Assembly (NCBI GenBank): GCA_017442865.1
Contig: JAFRXK010000048.1
Coordinates: forward strand, 1 to 54,769
Source of the DNA: Lachnospiraceae bacterium
GTDB taxonomy: Bacteria > Bacillota > Clostridia > Lachnospirales > Lachnospiraceae
DNA: 54,769 bases
Reading direction: 5' to 3'
The first letter of the stretch is position 1. Each line of letters opens with the position of its first letter. This document shows, one piece after another, positions 34,906 to 42,374 of the stretch. The notes under the pieces were generated by a model. It ran no database searches. It was not told the DNA's origin and saw only the letters and a list, made by a program, of their open reading frames with translations. A program made the translations under genes and the position numbers.

Positions 34906-35538
34906 TTACCATTCGCATTTCCACTGATATTTTTCAAGGTCAACCTTTCCGTCGATAACCTCTATCCCTTCCTCCATAAGAAGCTTTGTCTGCGCTCCGG
35001 CGCCCCCAAAAGCAAATTCTCCGGCAAGCTCCCCCTTTGAATTAACAACTCTGAAGCATGGTATGTTGTCCGGATCAGGATTTTTGTGCAGTGCATTTCC
35101 AACGGCTCTCGCCATCTTCCTGTCCCCCGCCAGCTGTGCGACCTGCGCATATGTTGCAACATGCCCGTATGGTATCTGCTTTACCGCATCATAAATACGC
35201 TTTGAAGGGCTGTCACTTATCAGGTCGTAGCTCTCGGCAATCATAAGCTTTACATCTATGTCGGGAATGCTTCCGTCCAGTATAATCGTGTTCCAATGCT
35301 CCTTGTTCTGGTGATACCCCGGCACCACCGCAGCATATGCATCCCGCCAGAAAAACGCCTTGTCCGGGTCAACCTTGACATTCAGATTAATAAGGCCATC
35401 CCTCTCATAAGTCCAAAGAAACGCCTTCTTATTGCCCTTATAACGCACCAGCTGCCAGTTTTCATCATGAAACGGCGCATCCTGATATGTATCCGGAAAT
35501 GAAAGTCCGTATTTCAATACTTCTTTTCTTGTCTTCAT
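34906..35538 (-). CDS. YjbR-like domain fused to MGMT-type alkyltransferase domain
   Basis: The 210-residue protein has an N-terminal MmcQ/YjbR-like domain (about 1-112; LSFPDTYQDAPFHDENWQLVRYKGNKKAFLWTYE region) and a C-terminal MGMT DNA-binding domain (about 118-200). The latter shows IYDAVKQIPYGHVATYAQVAQLAG, ARAVGNALHKNP and NIPCFRVVNSKGEL. The acceptor Cys is present, but the usual PCHRV reads PCFRV. True alkyltransferase-like proteins lose the Cys, so direct repair of O6-alkylguanine remains possible, though the missing His may lower reactivity. It lies 81 bp upstream of the AraC-HD gene. Confidence 0.85.
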   Translation of the reverse strand: MKTRKEVLKYGLSFPDTYQDAPFHDENWQLVRYKGNKKAFLWTYERDGLINLNVKVDPDKAFFWRDAYAAVVPGYHQNKEHWNTIILDGSIPDIDVKLMIAESYDLISDSPSKRIYDAVKQIPYGHVATYAQVAQLAGDRKMARAVGNALHKNPDPDNIPCFRVVNSKGELAGEFAFGGAGAQTKLLMEEGIEVIDGKVDLEKYQWKCEW

Positions 35539-35591
35539 ACAATTACCGCAACTCCTTTATAAAATATCCGGTCAACAAGATGACATTTAAA

Positions 35592-35816
35592 TCACTTTGC
35601 CCTCTTTTTTAAAATAAAAATGACAATCAGGCAGCAAACCACTACTATTGCAGTTATTACTCCCTGCACCAGAAGCCCCGTATACCATGGTGCTGACTGC
35701 ACCTCATACTTAGCAGGATTCATTTTATAATCAATAAACTGATAAATTCCTCTGCCGATAAGCACTCCGGCCAGACACCACAAAAATGTTTTAATAATAG
35801 AAATTGCATTTTTCAT
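35592..35816 (-). CDS. Small two-helix membrane protein
   Basis: This 74-residue protein has two hydrophobic segments (about 7-28 and 46-68), a short polar loop, and a basic end LKKRAK, which suggests both termini face the cytoplasm. AGGAGG precedes ATG 35816. I do not recognise a family. It stands alone in the minus-strand series. Confidence 0.65.
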   Translation of the reverse strand: MKNAISIIKTFLWCLAGVLIGRGIYQFIDYKMNPAKYEVQSAPWYTGLLVQGVITAIVVVCCLIVIFILKKRAK

Positions 35817-35907
35817 GTTGTATTCCCTCCTAAACTATTCTCGGTCACACATTAATTGTTGTGATACTTATATTATTTCTTCACGATATGTGTTCAATCA
35901 AAAATCA

Positions 35908-36753
35908 TTATCTGAATTTTCTCAAGCCTTCCTCTTGATAACCTCCCCATATCTCAAAAAAAGTCTCACTTCTGCCCTGATATTCAGGGTAAAAATGCTT
36001 TGCCAGCCTGTCATATGCCAACGCCGCCGCATATAAATGGTCTGCAATACGATTGAATGTCTGATTATCGGTTACAAAAGGGCACTTACCTAATTCCCTG
36101 ACATATTCTAATTCTTCAGAATGACCATATCTATGATGATTGGTTCCATACTCAAAATCTCTCATAATCATTTGCATGACAAGTGTATCATTGCAATTCA
36201 TATTTGCAAGATGTCCTCCAATCAGATAATCCCTGCGATACAATTTTCCAAGTGCCTGTATCTGCACGAACCAGAAGCGATTGATATTCTCCATCGGCCA
36301 GTTTGCATTTTCCTCTTTAACATCAGGCAGTTCTTCTAATTCTAACGCTGCTTTTTCGCAGTATTTAAATTCAAACCCAAAATCATAACGCATTCCATTC
36401 TTAAAAATAATTCGATACATCTGATTAGCAGGGACAAAGAAATAACCCAGAACTGCATCTGTGCTGATACCGAATCTGTCAATTCTTTTCATATATTCTT
36501 CCTTTGAAACCAAATCGCTCTTAGGAAGCCGCACCTTCACAGATAAATCAACATCACTGAAGCAGTCATGATATCCTGCTTCAAATGCCTGCCTGCAGGA
36601 AAGCTTTTTATCCTTGCGAGTGATAACAATGTCTCTTACAGTCACGCTTTCTATCTCCTGAAGTGCAAAGATTCTATCTGTGAATTTTTCGAATGCCTGC
36701 GCCATTGCTTCCTTTGATAAATCAATCAAAACATTTCCCTCTTTTTCAATCAT
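35908..36753 (-). CDS. Nucleotidyltransferase-fold protein, function unknown
   Basis: ATG 36753 (281 residues) has AGGA six bases upstream; a GTG at 36771 is less likely. The segment AGYHDCFSDVDLSVKVRLP (about 59-77) resembles the polymerase-beta type nucleotidyltransferase motif with two Asp, and YDFGFEFKYCE (about 122-132) may supply the third acidic residue. The second half is helical with aromatic clusters (FEIWGGYQEEGLRKF near the end), as in aminoglycoside adenylyltransferase-like proteins. The substrate is unknown, and the family call is from motif only. Confidence 0.6.
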   Translation of the reverse strand: MIEKEGNVLIDLSKEAMAQAFEKFTDRIFALQEIESVTVRDIVITRKDKKLSCRQAFEAGYHDCFSDVDLSVKVRLPKSDLVSKEEYMKRIDRFGISTDAVLGYFFVPANQMYRIIFKNGMRYDFGFEFKYCEKAALELEELPDVKEENANWPMENINRFWFVQIQALGKLYRRDYLIGGHLANMNCNDTLVMQMIMRDFEYGTNHHRYGHSEELEYVRELGKCPFVTDNQTFNRIADHLYAAALAYDRLAKHFYPEYQGRSETFFEIWGGYQEEGLRKFR

Positions 36754-36863
36754 ATTAAATCCTATTTCCACAAATTCACCAATATATTAATTTATTATAG
36801 CATATATCATCCAATATTAATATATCTAATGCTGATGTATCAAGGACTAAATGTGTGCTTATA

Positions 36864-37589
36864 CTATTTGCAATAAATCTCTATTGCTTTTGCAGCAAAT
36901 ACAGCGGTTCCGTCTCCGCCGGTCCTATCAATGTTCTCAGTGAATTCTCCGCCGGAAGCGTACATCTGTCCAAGCCCTCTCAATATCTCGTTTGAGCAGT
37001 TATAGAAATGCTCCGAAATATAATTCTTAAGCTTTTTCACCTCAAGCTGCACCTTTTCATCCCCCGGCTCACTATCCTTCATCTGTCCGAACTCCGCAAA
37101 TATCTGCATAATGCCCTGCCATGCTTCCTGTTGCTCATCAGAAGACTGACTGCCCGCTTTTTCTTCATATTCCTTATATTCCGGAGTCTGTCCCCACTGT
37201 TCTTTAGCCCTTTTTGAATACTCGTCAATTTTTGTTTTGTCAAATGCATTAAAGTTCATATTATTCTCTCCTGTCGTCTTTATTTTTCGCGCAAAATCAA
37301 TAAGCTTTTCAAGGTGCTCCTTCTTAATAGTGAGCAGCTCAATCTGCTGCTCCAGTGCCTTTTTCTTGTCAAAATCCGGAGCACTAATTATCTTCTTGAT
37401 TTCCTTCAAAGAAAATTCCAGCTCTTTAAACAGCAAAATCTGCTGAAGTCTTTCCATCGCCGTATTGTCATACAGCCGGTATCCCGCCTGCGTATATTCA
37501 GTCGGTGGCAGAAGCCCTATGGTATCATAATATTGCAGGGTGCGTATACTCACCCCTGTCAATTTGCTCACTTCATTTACTGTCATCAT
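36864..37589 (-). CDS. MerR family regulator with TipAS drug-binding domain
   Basis: The 241-residue protein begins MMTVNEVSKLTGVSIRTLQYYD, a MerR winged helix (1-70). A dimerising coiled coil follows to about residue 108. The TipAS-type domain (about 110-241) is marked by KTKIDEYSKRAKEQWGQTPEYKEYEEK and YASGGEFTENIDRTGG. Proteins of this class (TipAL, Mta, SkgA) bind thiopeptide or other multidrug ligands and activate their own and exporter genes. The promoter upstream has the diagnostic 19-bp spacer, so autoactivation is likely. No exporter gene is adjacent. Confidence 0.93.
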   Translation of the reverse strand: MMTVNEVSKLTGVSIRTLQYYDTIGLLPPTEYTQAGYRLYDNTAMERLQQILLFKELEFSLKEIKKIISAPDFDKKKALEQQIELLTIKKEHLEKLIDFARKIKTTGENNMNFNAFDKTKIDEYSKRAKEQWGQTPEYKEYEEKAGSQSSDEQQEAWQGIMQIFAEFGQMKDSEPGDEKVQLEVKKLKNYISEHFYNCSNEILRGLGQMYASGGEFTENIDRTGGDGTAVFAAKAIEIYCK

Positions 37590-37615
37590 CTGATTTCCCT
37601 CCTGTCGATAAAACT

Positions 37616-37646
37616 ATTTTAAACTATAACGTTACGTAGTAGTCAA
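37616..37646 (-). promoter_or_regulatory. MerR-type promoter with 19-bp spacer
   Basis: On the minus strand TTGACT (37641-37646) and TAAAAT (37616-37621) are 19 bp apart. The spacer holds a dyad centred on TAAC/GTTA with ACTA...TAGT outer arms, as expected for a MerR-family activator that untwists an over-long spacer. It lies 27 bp before the regulator gene it should control. Confidence 0.8.
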
Positions 37647-37679
37647 GAGTTTTTTAATATTATAATCAAAGAACCAGCA

Positions 37680-37800
37680 CAGGCTGTCACATGCTACATG
37701 ACCTACCGCCTCATATGACTCAGCCAGTTCACCACACCTGCAGACAGGCTGTCACATGCTACATGACCTGCTGTGGCAGCTAGTTTCGCATGCTATGACT
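37680..37800. repeat. Direct repeat upstream of the TipA-class gene
   Basis: A 25-bp word beginning CAGGCTGTCACATGCTACAT occurs at about 37681 and 37744. A shorter relative (CGCATGCTATGACTG) occurs near 37788. The block fills the spacer between the merR-type promoter and the PD-(D/E)XK-like gene. Confidence 0.6.
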
Positions 37801-37873
37801 GAACAGAAAAGCTTGCTTGCACATTTGGCTTGCTGCACTATGAATAAAAATTTTGTTTTCTTAAATTCTTCGC

Positions 37874-38668
37874 TCAAACATTTATTAAATATTTTTCCAC
37901 TAAAGCATTGATAATCTTTGAATTTAAAATATCCATCTCTGTTTCAAATGTCAGAATCAACCTCTCCCCGGGAAATATACCATTCATCTGATATAAATTT
38001 ATCTTTTTTATTGCTGACCTTGCATACTCCTGATTGTCCATCATTCCTTCATGCTCCCAATATATCTCCTGCTTCATTCGCTTTGAATAGAATGTAAAAT
38101 CAGGATATACTGTTCCATAGCCATTTAAGTACAACGGTCTTTCATACAAGTAAGGAATATCATTCCTATAAAAATAATCTGCGAGTATTTTTTCTGACTT
38201 TGACCTGACACGCTCCCCCTTATCAGTAAAAATTTCAGCCGTTCCCTCCTGAAACCCCTTACCTTCATAGGGCTGTTCAAGCCACTGCTTTACCTCTTGT
38301 TCAATTGTAGGTTCAATCGGAGTTATTAACGCTTGTCTTTCAACACACGAGGACTGGTAGATTTGCTCTATTTCATCATCAGAATAATTTTGAAGAAGCT
38401 TTGTAATTTGCTTGAGTCTGGTCTCTGCTTTCTTAATCACAGTACAATTATATGTCTTTTGCGCCAGCTGTTTTGGCAGTTGTTCATCTTTCTTTGGTAT
38501 ATAAATTCCATTCCTATCATTAATGCAATGATAAAATCTGGTCTTTTCTTTATCTTTAGATATGCGAAGATATCCTTCCGGACAATTCTTTATATCTTCT
38601 TTTGCCCTGCAAATAATATCATTCAGATGTTTTTGCTCCTGAATAAGCATGTTTTTTAATCCATACAT
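37874..38668 (-). CDS. PD-(D/E)XK nuclease-like protein
   Basis: The 264-residue protein is of unknown function. Its N-terminal half is charged and helical (1-130). The C-terminal half shows a nuclease-like series: VRSKSEKILADYFYRNDIPYLYE (154-176), TVYPDFTFYS (186-195) and EIYWEHEGMMDNQEYARSAIKKINLY (201-226). In it Glu159, Asp190 and Glu205 would be metal ligands; the usual Lys of ExK is not in its place. GAGAGG precedes ATG 38668. Directly upstream lies the array of 53-bp repeats, so its message may start within or beyond that array. Confidence 0.65.
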   Translation of the reverse strand: MYGLKNMLIQEQKHLNDIICRAKEDIKNCPEGYLRISKDKEKTRFYHCINDRNGIYIPKKDEQLPKQLAQKTYNCTVIKKAETRLKQITKLLQNYSDDEIEQIYQSSCVERQALITPIEPTIEQEVKQWLEQPYEGKGFQEGTAEIFTDKGERVRSKSEKILADYFYRNDIPYLYERPLYLNGYGTVYPDFTFYSKRMKQEIYWEHEGMMDNQEYARSAIKKINLYQMNGIFPGERLILTFETEMDILNSKIINALVEKYLINV

Positions 38669-38708
38669 TGTTTCTACCTCTCTTCAAATAAAAATTTCTT
38701 TTTGCAAC

Positions 38709-39150
38709 ATTGCTGTCATCCTATTGGAACTCTTTAGTTGACTTGTTTTTAGATTATGTGATTTGCGGTCATCCTTCGGGGGATACTTTGTTGACTGCTT
38801 TTGAGATTTTTTGATTTGCGGTCATCTCGCTCTTCTAGCTTGGTTGACTACAAAGCTTGGTTTTGTGATTTGCAGTCATCTCGCTCTTCTGGCTTGATTG
38901 ACTACGTTTGAGATTTTTTGATTTGCGGTCATCTTGCTCTTCTGGCTTGATTGACTACATTTGAGATTTTTTTATTTGCAGTCATCTCGCTCTTCTGGCT
39001 TGATTGACTACATTTGAGATTTTTTTATTTGCGGTCATCTCGCTCTTCTGGCTCGATTTACTGCAATTGAGATTTTTTGATTTGCGGTCATCTGCCGCTG
39101 GATATGTGGTTGACTGCGAATCTTGGTTTTGCTCTTTGCGGTCAACCAAA
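38709..39150. repeat. Tandem array of about 53-bp units (eight and a part)
   Basis: Units begin at about 38709, 38762, 38815, 38869, 38922, 38975, 39028 and 39081, with a partial one at 39135. Spacing is 53 or 54 bp. Each plus-strand unit reads TTTGCGGTCATCTCGCTCTT, then CTGGCTTGATTGACTACA, then TTGAGATTTTTTTA. GCGGTCA can pair with TGACTGC/TGACTAC, and a run of six or seven T follows. Inner units are nearly identical and outer ones diverged. The whole unit repeats, with no unique spacers, so it is not CRISPR. Confidence 0.85.
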
Positions 39151-39166
39151 CACTAAGAATAGAAAT

Positions 39167-39190
39167 CCCGGAAGCCATCCGGCTTCCGGG
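39167..39190 (-). terminator. Terminator of rplM-rpsI
   Basis: A perfect 10-bp stem, CCCGGAAGCC with GGCTTCCGGG, closes a four-base loop and is followed on the minus strand by ATTTCTATTCTT. It begins 34 bases after the rpsI stop. Confidence 0.9.
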
Positions 39191-39223
39191 AAGTAAAAAT
39201 TGCGATAATCTCTGAAAAAATAA

Positions 39224-39616
39224 TTATCTCTTTGAGAACTGTGGAGCACGTCTCGCTGCTTTGAGACCGTACTTCTTTCTTTCCTTCATTCTTGGATCTC
39301 TTGTTAAGAAACCTGCCTTCTTAAGTGCCGGACGGTAATCACCGTCTGCCTGAAGGAGTGCTCTTGAAATACCATGACGGATAGCGCCTGCCTGACCTGT
39401 GAAACCACCGCCATGAACATTTACTAATACGTCGAACTTATCTAAAGTCTCTGTAAGCACTAATGGCTGACGAACAACAACCTTAAGTGTCTCAAGGCCG
39501 AAATACTCATCAAGACTTCTCTTGTTAACTGTAATATTACCTGTACCAGGTACTAAATAAACTCTTGCGATTGACTTCTTTCTTCTGCCTGTTCCATAAA
39601 ACTTTGCTTTAGCCAC
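39224..39616 (-). CDS. rpsI: 30S ribosomal protein S9
   Basis: The 130-residue protein contains the S9 hallmarks: [21 protein letters not shown] at the start, [22 protein letters not shown] (about 69-90), and the basic tail [20 protein letters not shown], whose final Arg reaches the P-site tRNA. It follows rplM by 26 bp in the standard L13-S9 operon. Length and end are normal. Confidence 0.98.
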   Translation of the reverse strand: MAKAKFYGTGRRKKSIARVYLVPGTGNITVNKRSLDEYFGLETLKVVVRQPLVLTETLDKFDVLVNVHGGGFTGQAGAIRHGISRALLQADGDYRPALKKAGFLTRDPRMKERKKYGLKAARRAPQFSKR

Positions 39617-39642
39617 TTTAATTTCCTCCTTTCAACACTCTC

Positions 39643-40071
39643 TTAAAACTTCAGTTCTTCCGGCTTCTGTGCAGCATGTGGATGCTCAGCTCCGGCATAA
39701 ACAAAAAGCTTCTTGTACATCTGTCTTCCAAGAGGTCCCTTTGGAAGCATACCCTTAACTGCTAACTCAACTACCTGCTCAGGCTTCTTGTCCATCATCT
39801 CTTTTAATGTAGTCTCTCTCATACCGCCTACATAATCTGAGTGATGATAGTAAAGCTTCTGGCTTAACTTCTTACCTGTAACTGTAACCTTGTCAGCGTT
39901 TACGATGATTACATAATCACCTGTATCAACATGAGGAGTAAAGACTGGCTTGTTCTTTCCTCTTAAAACCTTAGCAACTTCTGAAGCTAAACGACCTAAT
40001 GTATATCCTGTAGCATCAACTACATACCATTTTCTCTCAATGGTCTCTGGATTAGCCATAAATGTGTTCAT
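39643..40071 (-). CDS. rplM: 50S ribosomal protein L13
   Basis: The 142-residue protein is a clear L13: [27 protein letters not shown] (about 13-39), [16 protein letters not shown], and [30 protein letters not shown] near the end. AAGGAGGA lies before ATG 40071. It is the first gene of the L13-S9 operon and has a long leader with a consensus promoter, suitable for feedback control by L13. Confidence 0.98.
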   Translation of the reverse strand: MNTFMANPETIERKWYVVDATGYTLGRLASEVAKVLRGKNKPVFTPHVDTGDYVIIVNADKVTVTGKKLSQKLYYHHSDYVGGMRETTLKEMMDKKPEQVVELAVKGMLPKGPLGRQMYKKLFVYAGAEHPHAAQKPEELKF

Positions 40072-40124
40072 CAGTGTTCCTCCTTAATAAATTCAAAAAC
40101 AATTAAAATCAAAGTTTATCCTAT

Positions 40125-40160
40125 AAAATGCACGTTCCGGGGCTTTGGATCCTGCATTTT
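40125..40160 (-). promoter_or_regulatory. Candidate L13 leader hairpin
   Basis: In the rplM leader an 8-bp stem (40125-40132 with 40153-40160, AAAATGCA/TGCATTTT) closes a loop of GGATCC and GGAAC-like words. Firmicutes rplM messages are known to carry an L13-binding leader. I could not confirm the consensus. Confidence 0.5.
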
Positions 40161-40201
40161 TAGCAAACTAAAATAATGGCACATCATGCCACAACGACAA
40201 T

Positions 40202-40230
40202 ATTATATTATAGTCATCATTTCATGTCAA
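40202..40230 (-). promoter_or_regulatory. Consensus promoter of rplM-rpsI
   Basis: TTGACA (40225-40230), 17 bp, TATAAT (40202-40207) on the minus strand, both boxes perfect. This gives a leader of about 120 bases. Confidence 0.9.
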
Positions 40231-40270
40231 CAACTTTTTCACAAGAAACCTTAGATTTTTCAATGTTTTT

Positions 40271-41416
40271 TTATAGCGAAGCGGCAATATTTCTAACCGC
40301 GCAGACCAGCTCTTCAATATCCTTCTGTGTTGTAAACAAGCCTATCCCGGCTCTCACTGTGCCGTTAAAATCTTCATCCGAAAGGTATTTGTGTGTAAGT
40401 GCTGCACCGTGCAACCCCGATTTTACCGCTATATCGTAGTGTCTGTCAAGCAGATATGCACACTCATCGCAAGTTAATCCTTCGATATTAAATGATACTA
40501 TGCTCAAATGCTTCTCCCTGTTTTCAGGAATATACACTCTGACCCTTTCGATGCTCGAAAGCTCTTTTACAAGCAGGTCAGTAAGCGCCTTATTTTTTGT
40601 ATAAAGCTTTTTAATGCCCTCCTGAAAAATATAATCTATCGCCCTGCCAAGTCCCGCAACTGCGCTCACATTTAAGCAGCCCGGCTCATACCTTGCAGGC
40701 AGTGCCTTTGGCATACACAAATCGCTTGAATCCGACATGGTATCGCCTGAAATATAAGCATCAGGCAAAACGCCCCTTCCAAGTATCATACAGCCTGCTC
40801 CGACAGGCCCGCCTATTGATTTGTGCCCCGAAAACACAAGAAAATCAACATCATCCGTCTCGATATCGATTAGTCCTACTGATAAAGAAGCATCGACAAG
40901 CACTCTTGAGCCTGCATTTTTAGCCTCATTTATTATATCTTTTATAGGCAGAATGTAACCCGTCACGCTGCTTACATACGTGCAGCACACCAGCCTCGGC
41001 TTGTTTTCACTAAACAAAGCCTTAAGCCTGTCAAGATTAAGCTCAAGGTTATCATGCAATGGCAGCTCACATATCCTTATGCCATACATATCCTTAAGCC
41101 TGTTTAAGGGTCTGAGCACGCAGTTGTGCTCATAAGGTGATACAAATACAACATCGCCGCTATGCCAGTCCATACCGCCCAGTATGCGGTTAGCGGCGTC
41201 AGTCGCTGACGCCGTAAAAATGACTCTGTTCACATTATTTATATGCATAAACTGCGCCGCTTTCTGCCTCGCATCTTCTATAAGCTGCATTGTCAGCCGC
41301 GCATAGTGATAGTCGTATCCGGCAGCTGCAGGAAGCAGCCTGTTAATTCTGTCCATCTCATCACATATACTTTTATGTACAGGGAAGCTGCTTGAAGCAT
41401 TATCCAGATAAACCAC
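40271..41416 (-). CDS. NifS/CsdA-like class V PLP enzyme lacking the persulfide Cys
   Basis: The 381-residue protein has the class V aminotransferase fold: YLDNASSSFP at the start, FTASATDAANRIL (67-79), SPYEHNC (93-99), LVDASLSVGLIDI (173-185), and the PLP Lys199 in VFSGHKSIGGP. In related cysteine desulfurase family proteins the sulfur-carrying Cys follows RxGLH; here the segment is KSGLHGAALTHKYL (332-345), with Gly337. Desulfurase activity by the persulfide route is therefore doubtful; a selenocysteine-lyase-like or other lyase role is possible. No SufU/IscU partner is adjacent. Confidence 0.85.
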   Translation of the reverse strand: MVYLDNASSSFPVHKSICDEMDRINRLLPAAAGYDYHYARLTMQLIEDARQKAAQFMHINNVNRVIFTASATDAANRILGGMDWHSGDVVFVSPYEHNCVLRPLNRLKDMYGIRICELPLHDNLELNLDRLKALFSENKPRLVCCTYVSSVTGYILPIKDIINEAKNAGSRVLVDASLSVGLIDIETDDVDFLVFSGHKSIGGPVGAGCMILGRGVLPDAYISGDTMSDSSDLCMPKALPARYEPGCLNVSAVAGLGRAIDYIFQEGIKKLYTKNKALTDLLVKELSSIERVRVYIPENREKHLSIVSFNIEGLTCDECAYLLDRHYDIAVKSGLHGAALTHKYLSDEDFNGTVRAGIGLFTTQKDIEELVCAVRNIAASL

Positions 41417-41499
41417 CTAAAATCTCCTCCGTCTGTTAAAAACAAATAACTAAAAGCCTACAGCTTTTCATAAAGCATAAATCCGCAAGTTACACAAAA

Positions 41500-41715
41500 T
41501 CATTCTCCGTCATTAAGCTTCACAAGTCTCTTTCTATACAAATCCTCCGGTCTGATACCAAGGTACATACACAGTTCACAAAGCTCCTGCGCATTGATAT
41601 CAGAATTGGAATCATCCGACAGCTTTCCAAAAGGTACTCCGGTATCTGAGGATACCTTTTGCGAATCAATTCCGTTTTCACTTATGTACTCGATTATTTT
41701 CTTTTTCATTTTCAT
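41500..41715 (-). CDS. Small Xre/Cro-type HTH protein
   Basis: This 71-residue protein reads as a compact HTH: KKIIEYISENGIDSQKVSSDTGVPFGKLSDDSNSDINAQELCELCMYLGIRPEDLY resembles a degenerate Xre domain, where the DINAQELCELCMYLGI part is the typical helix 4-5 region. The ribosome binding site (GGTGA) is weak. It is divergent to the HTH gene at 41894, a common arrangement for regulators. Target unknown. Confidence 0.6.
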   Translation of the reverse strand: MKMKKKIIEYISENGIDSQKVSSDTGVPFGKLSDDSNSDINAQELCELCMYLGIRPEDLYRKRLVKLNDGE

Positions 41716-41845
41716 AGCAAATCACCATTCTTATAAACCAAGTTAATCTTTCTTTAAATATAAGTATATTCTTGTATATAAAACATTATATTCTCGAATT
41801 GTAAGAATGTCAATTATTTCTTTTTAGATATAGCCTAATTGTTTC

Positions 41846-41874
41846 TTGACACAGCTTTTTTTCTAATATAGTAT
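41846..41874 (+). promoter_or_regulatory. Promoter of the plus-strand HTH gene
   Basis: TTGACA (41846-41851), a 17-bp spacer and TAGTAT (41869-41874) lie 20 bp before ATG 41894. The leader is therefore only about a dozen bases long. Confidence 0.7.
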
Positions 41875-41893
41875 ACAAATTGAGGTGAAAAAT

Positions 41894-42235
41894 ATGAAAA
41901 ATCCAAGAATCGCTACATGCTTAAAATATTACAGAAAACTCAATAAGCTTTCAGTTAATGAGGTTGCCGATATTCTAAAGGAGCACAATATCTCTTCCGC
42001 GACCAAGACTATTTACGGATGGGAAAACGGACGCTCACAGCCAGATGCAGACACCTTTATGCTGCTTTGTGAAATTTACAATATTGATAATATTCTTGAA
42101 GCTTTCGGTTATATTGAATCTGCCGACGCCGATGGACCTCTTATATTGAACAGAGAGGAAAAAGAACTGGTTATCCGCTACAGAAACAATCCTGAAATGC
42201 AAAGCGCTGTAAATAAGCTGCTGGACATATACTAG
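41894..42235 (+). CDS. Xre-family HTH regulator
   Basis: ATG 41894 (113 residues) lies six bases behind GAGGTG; the GTG inside that box is the alternative start. Residues 5-65 form the Xre domain (IATCLKYYRKLNKLSVNEVADILKEHNI and TIYGWENGRSQPDADTFMLLCEIYNI). The C-terminal third, with REEKELVIRYRNNPEMQSAVNKLLDIY, matches a helix often seen in Clostridia Xre proteins. It is divergent to the small HTH gene and followed by a strong terminator. The target is unknown. Confidence 0.85.
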   Translation: MKNPRIATCLKYYRKLNKLSVNEVADILKEHNISSATKTIYGWENGRSQPDADTFMLLCEIYNIDNILEAFGYIESADADGPLILNREEKELVIRYRNNPEMQSAVNKLLDIY

Positions 42236-42300
42236 TTTTACTTTATTCTGTGTATACTCTGACAGTTCTCAAAAACATACATAATTAAATCAAGAAATAA

Positions 42301-42332
42301 TATAACCGGGGCTGTCCTTTACCCCGGTTATA
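42301..42332 (+). terminator. Terminator between the HTH gene and helD (converging)
   Basis: An 11-bp perfect stem, TATAACCGGGG with CCCCGGTTATA, encloses a ten-base loop and is followed by TTTTAT. It lies between convergent genes and may serve both. Confidence 0.85.
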
Positions 42333-42374
42333 TTTTATCTCATCAAATATCCGACTACTTAGTTTACAGTAATT

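Noticed and set aside
34906..35538. Alkyltransferase-like protein lacking the acceptor Cys
   Set aside because: The Cys is present (PCFRV), so the domain is not of the Cys-less ATL type.
38709..39150. CRISPR array
   Set aside because: The entire 53-bp unit is repeated, including the parts between the hairpins, so there are no unique spacers, and no cas genes are adjacent. The Cas4-like domain at 47-49 kb is part of a helicase.
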